Below are positions 5,681-8,094 of a stretch of DNA of 8,094 nt, in pieces. The number at the start of each line of letters is the position of its first letter. Within the stretch, counting starts at the first letter, position 1. The position numbers were made by a program, and so were the translations under genes. Location: the NCBI GenBank assembly GCA_003527555.1, contig DPWT01000153.1, forward strand, positions 1 to 8,094, in the 5' to 3' direction. The stretch comes from Verrucomicrobiales bacterium (lineage in GTDB: Bacteria; Verrucomicrobiota; Verrucomicrobiia; Verrucomicrobiales; Akkermansiaceae). The notes beneath the pieces are model-generated. The model searched no databases, was not told the DNA's origin, and was given only the letters and a program-made list of their open reading frames with translations.

Positions 5681-6966
5681 CCGAGTTGTTCACGCAACCA
5701 CTCAGGAAATCCTTGCTCATTTGGTGCGACTTTACGTAAGTGTGCGAGTGCCCGTTCTGTGGTAGTATCTTCGGCTTGAGTGATACGACGGGTAAATTCG
5801 ATGTCATCTGGCAGTAAAACGTCGTTGGTTGTGAGGGCGCAGGCGCGGGCGATAGTATTCTCAAGTTCACGTACATTTCCTGGCCACTTATGGCATTTGA
5901 GATGTTCTGTTGCTTCACTGCTTAGTTTGACTGGTGTCATGCCGTTGCGTTTGATGGTGAGGCGCAGAAAATGATCGGCCAGCAGTGGAATGTCTTCTGC
6001 GCGTGCACGGAGCGGAGGCAAGTGGATTTCCACCACGTTGAGCCGGTAAAAAAGGTCCTCTCTGAAGTTCCCACAAGACACCTCTTCGGCGAGGTTTTTA
6101 TTAGTGGCCGCAACAATACGAACGTCTGATTTGTGGGTTTCATTGCTGCCCACTCGGGAGAATGTTCCATCTTGCAAAACACGAAGGAGTTTCACTTGAA
6201 CTGGAGTGGGCATATCGCCAATCTCATCGAGAAATAGAGTGCCTCCGTCGCATTGCTCGAACAAGCCTGCGCGCTGTTGGATGGCACCAGTAAAAGCACC
6301 CTTCTCGTGGCCAAAAAGCTCAGATTCTAATAAGTTTTCGGGAATGGCACCGCAATTAATGGCAATGCACTGGCTCTTGGCGCGCGGTGAATACTCATGA
6401 ATTGCGTTGGCGACGAGTTCCTTGCCCGTGCCGCTTTCGCCAGAAACTAAAACTGGAGCATCTGTGCGGGCAACGCGCCCGACAATTTTAAAAACGTCCT
6501 GAAGCGGTCGTGAATTGCCGATAATTTTTACCCGTCCATCGATTGTATGACCAATCTTTTCAAGATCACTGGCAGTGCGGCGCTGCTCAAATGTTTGAAG
6601 TGTACTTTCTACAATGGGGCGTAATTCGAATGTGAGGGACTCTTTACGCAGAATATCATGTGCTCCAAGCTGAGTGGCTTCAATGATTTGTGATGTTGTG
6701 GGGAACCCTGCTGTCAGAATCACCATAGTTCCCGGGTGAGCAGTGCGAATGCGACTTAATAAAGCTAATCCATCAAATGGCTGAAGTGCAATGTCAGCAA
6801 TGACCAGATCTACAGCCGTGGTATCGCAGACCTTAACTGCTTTCTCGGCGTGGTCACATCGTAAGATACGTAGCCCGTCGGCTAGAAGGTGCTTGGTTGC
6901 CCACTCAAGGTAGTCGAGATCTGGATCAACAAGAAGTAACGTTTGTTCTGGTGGAGTTTCTGACAC
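5674..6966 (-). CDS. Sigma-54-dependent response regulator lacking a DNA-binding domain
   Basis: This NtrC-type activator (430 aa) would use ATP to open sigma-54 RNA polymerase promoters. Residues 8-125 are a receiver domain with phosphoacceptor D58, T85 and K108. The acidic pocket reads D14-P15-D16, so the second acidic position is altered. The AAA+ domain (about 148-390) is complete: Walker A GESGTGKE (176-183), sigma-54 contact loop GAFTGA (223-228), Walker B LFLDE (244-248), sensor AATN (286-289), arginine-finger region [11 protein letters not shown] (301-311) and sensor [10 protein letters not shown] (363-370). Only about 40 residues follow and none resemble the usual Fis-type helix-turn-helix; family members with one run about 450-480 aa. 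The stop lies 10 bases from the convergent gene, leaving no room for a lost domain. The start is GTG, 21 bases after the uppS stop, without a Shine-Dalgarno, suggesting co-transcription with uppS. No sensor kinase is present in the window. Confidence 0.92.
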   Translation of the reverse strand: MSETPPEQTLLLVDPDLDYLEWATKHLLADGLRILRCDHAEKAVKVCDTTAVDLVIADIALQPFDGLALLSRIRTAHPGTMVILTAGFPTTSQIIEATQLGAHDILRKESLTFELRPIVESTLQTFEQRRTASDLEKIGHTIDGRVKIIGNSRPLQDVFKIVGRVARTDAPVLVSGESGTGKELVANAIHEYSPRAKSQCIAINCGAIPENLLESELFGHEKGAFTGAIQQRAGLFEQCDGGTLFLDEIGDMPTPVQVKLLRVLQDGTFSRVGSNETHKSDVRIVAATNKNLAEEVSCGNFREDLFYRLNVVEIHLPPLRARAEDIPLLADHFLRLTIKRNGMTPVKLSSEATEHLKCHKWPGNVRELENTIARACALTTNDVLLPDDIEFTRRITQAEDTTTERALAHLRKVAPNEQGFPEWLREQLGK

Positions 6967-6987
6967 AAGAGTTAGGAAAAATAGTGG

Positions 6988-7698
6988 TTAGACTGCGCCG
7001 AATCGGCGGTGACGACGTGCGTATTCATCAATTGCGGCACGTAGATCAGCATTCTTGAAGTCAGGCCAAAATTTAGGGCTGATGACGATTTCCGAATAAG
7101 AAATCTGCCAAAGAAGGAAGTTGGAAATACGTAGCTCGCCGGATGTTCGGATAAGCAGGTCGGGATCAGGAATATCCTTGGTGTATAAGTGTTCAGAAAA
7201 TACTTCGTTATTAATACTAGAGGGATCAATTTCACCAGCGGCAGCTTTGGTGGCTAGCTCGCGGGCTGCTGCAGTGATTTCCTCACGTGATCCGTAGGAG
7301 AGAGCTAAAATAAGCTCTAGCCCGGTATTTTCAGTAGTGCTCGCAATTGCACGATCAATTTGCTTACGACACTTAGGCGGTAGTTCAGCAAGATTTCCTA
7401 TGGCGCGAAATCGGACGTTCTGCTTTAGCATTTCTGGCAGCTTTTCTCGTAGAAATCTTTCCAGCAGGTTCATTAGTGCGTTGATCTCTTTCTCTGGACG
7501 GCTCCAGTTTTCTGAGGAAAAAGCAAAGAGGGTGAGATGGTCAATCTTGAGCTGGCAGCAAGTTTCTACGGCTTCGCGCACAGACTCCGCACCTGCGCGA
7601 TGACCTTCGGCACGCGGAAGTCCGCGGGCGTTTGCCCATCTACCATTGCCATCCATAATGATAGCGATATGGCGAGGTGTTTCGTTACTTATGTCCAT
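6988..7698 (-). CDS. uppS: Undecaprenyl diphosphate synthase (cis-prenyltransferase)
   Basis: UppS condenses isopentenyl diphosphate units onto farnesyl diphosphate to make the C55 lipid carrier used for peptidoglycan and other envelope glycans. The 236-aa length is normal. The signatures run in order: HIAIIMDGNGRWA (10-22, catalytic D16 with N18 and R20), EGHRAG (31-36), LFAFSSENW (57-65), and IRTSGELRISNFLLWQ (183-198) followed by SYSE (200-203), with diphosphate-binding R184 and R190 and E203. The ATG at 7698 gives the standard short N-terminus. An AGGA lies 13 bases upstream, too far for a strong ribosome site. The gene follows the small membrane protein by 87 bases and precedes the response regulator by 21 bases. 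Fully long-chain C55 product is inferred from the family; a shorter chain length cannot be excluded by eye. Confidence 0.96.
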   Translation of the reverse strand: MDISNETPRHIAIIMDGNGRWANARGLPRAEGHRAGAESVREAVETCCQLKIDHLTLFAFSSENWSRPEKEINALMNLLERFLREKLPEMLKQNVRFRAIGNLAELPPKCRKQIDRAIASTTENTGLELILALSYGSREEITAAARELATKAAAGEIDPSSINNEVFSEHLYTKDIPDPDLLIRTSGELRISNFLLWQISYSEIVISPKFWPDFKNADLRAAIDEYARRHRRFGAV

Positions 7699-7726
7699 GT
7701 GCGATAATACGTCCTAAATGCCACAC

Positions 7727-7744
7727 CATTGTGATCATTGTGAT
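7727..7744. repeat. Tandem 9-bp direct repeat upstream of uppS
   Basis: CATTGTGAT occurs twice in direct tandem (7727-7735, 7736-7744), creating TGATCA at the junction. It lies in the 87-base gap before uppS, about 30-45 bases upstream of the uppS start, where a regulator could bind. The TGTGA pieces recall half-sites of CRP/FNR-type regulators, but here they are in direct rather than inverted orientation, so no regulator is assigned. Confidence 0.45.
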
Positions 7745-7785
7745 CTCTTTGCGCAAGTCTGTAGGCGTTTAACTGACTAACTTTG

Positions 7786-8070
7786 CTATGAGGAGAAGAT
7801 CCGACGCTTAGTCTTTTTCACAATAAGACCCATGATTGCCGCTGCAAAAGTCCATGAGATCAGTGGGTCGCAGAGCCTGGCGGTTGTTTCCATATTTGGG
7901 AGTTCCATCCAAATGAATAGTGGAGCAGAAGCGGTGATACCGGCGAAAAGACCAAACAGAAGCCCAACCACCAGCTTCGATATATAATGGCTTCGCCGCG
8001 CCATAATAATGGCCAGAATCAATGCTAGAAATAAGTTTGCACCAAAGTTCAGTACCAATGGCCTTATCAT
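7786..8070 (-). CDS. Small three-helix membrane protein, unknown function
   Basis: I do not recognise this 94-aa protein. It has three likely membrane helices at about residues 5-24 (rich in Leu, Ala and Ile), 32-55 (KLVVGLLFGLFAGITASAPL, running into FIWM) and 69-84 (LISWTFAAAIMGLIV), and a basic tail KKTKRR at 85-90 that would favour the cytoplasmic side. A conserved-looking D68 lies at the edge of the third helix. It overlaps the end of an upstream frame by ATGA, which supports this start and suggests translational coupling; otherwise only AGAAG directly before the ATG could act as a ribosome site. uppS lies 87 bases downstream on the same strand. It could also extend further upstream, because the frame is open to the window edge. 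Confidence 0.65.
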   Translation of the reverse strand: MIRPLVLNFGANLFLALILAIIMARRSHYISKLVVGLLFGLFAGITASAPLFIWMELPNMETTARLCDPLISWTFAAAIMGLIVKKTKRRIFSS

Positions 8071-8094
8071 ACTTCTGCCATCAATTTGTTGAGG
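8067..8094 (-). CDS. C-terminal end of an unidentified gene (partial)
   Basis: A minus-strand frame enters from the right edge and ends LNKLMAEV-stop, its TGA overlapping the ATG of the membrane-protein gene (ATGA, 8067-8070). Only eight codons are visible, so no identity can be given. The evidence is the typical overlap geometry of co-translated genes; the alternative is that the membrane-protein frame itself continues upstream. Confidence 0.35.

Noticed and set aside
5649..5918. A missing HTH of the response regulator hidden in another frame after a frameshift.
   Set aside because: The alternative minus-strand frames here do not resemble a Fis-type HTH, and the native frame continues sensibly to its stop 10 bases from the convergent gene.
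1..8094. tRNA, rRNA, CRISPR array, insertion sequence or toxin-antitoxin pair.
   Set aside because: No cloverleaf-like segment, regularly spaced repeats, transposase or matching small gene pair was found on reading both strands.

Overview
The window reads as bacterial chromosome from the Planctomycetota-Verrucomicrobiota-Chlamydiota (PVC) group, most likely a Verrucomicrobiota member of moderate GC. The main reason is the secreted pair at 3092-5663: a one-haem cytochrome with a PVC-style N-terminal region, followed by a secreted beta-propeller 'dehydrogenase-like' protein with the DNQGDW...PLYHV and C-terminal YYTLNEL signatures common in PVC secretomes. This placement comes from protein signatures alone. 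No rRNA or tRNA was seen. Most genes lack a convincing Shine-Dalgarno sequence.

Layout: 1-410 has no confident gene. It holds a perfect 8-bp inverted repeat, degenerate direct repeats, a possible sigma-54-type promoter and a weakly supported small reading frame that runs into the next gene. A plus-strand tyrosine recombinase of XerC/XerD type follows (411-1316). It converges, with a 1-bp gap, on a minus-strand pair: upp (uracil phosphoribosyltransferase, 2310-2936) followed after 5 bp by apbE (FAD:protein FMN transferase lipoprotein, 1318-2304). A divergent intergenic region of about 155 bp separates upp from a plus-strand two-gene operon, 3092-4177 (exported cytochrome) and 4182-5663 (exported propeller protein). 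This operon converges on a minus-strand cluster across a short hairpin that looks like a bidirectional terminator (5656-5680).

The minus-strand cluster reads right to left: the end of an unidentified gene (edge, 8067-8094), a 94-aa three-helix membrane protein, uppS (undecaprenyl diphosphate synthase) and a sigma-54-activating response regulator.

The most interesting feature is that regulator. It has a receiver domain and a complete AAA+ sigma-54 activation domain but ends without a DNA-binding helix-turn-helix, and no histidine kinase is in view. Directly convergent to it is the cytochrome/propeller operon, which has a well-placed TGG-N9-TGCT element matching the spacing of a sigma-54 -24/-12 promoter. 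The testable idea is that the HTH-less regulator controls this local periplasmic redox operon. No clearly new defence, mobile or biosynthetic system is visible; the rest is largely housekeeping.
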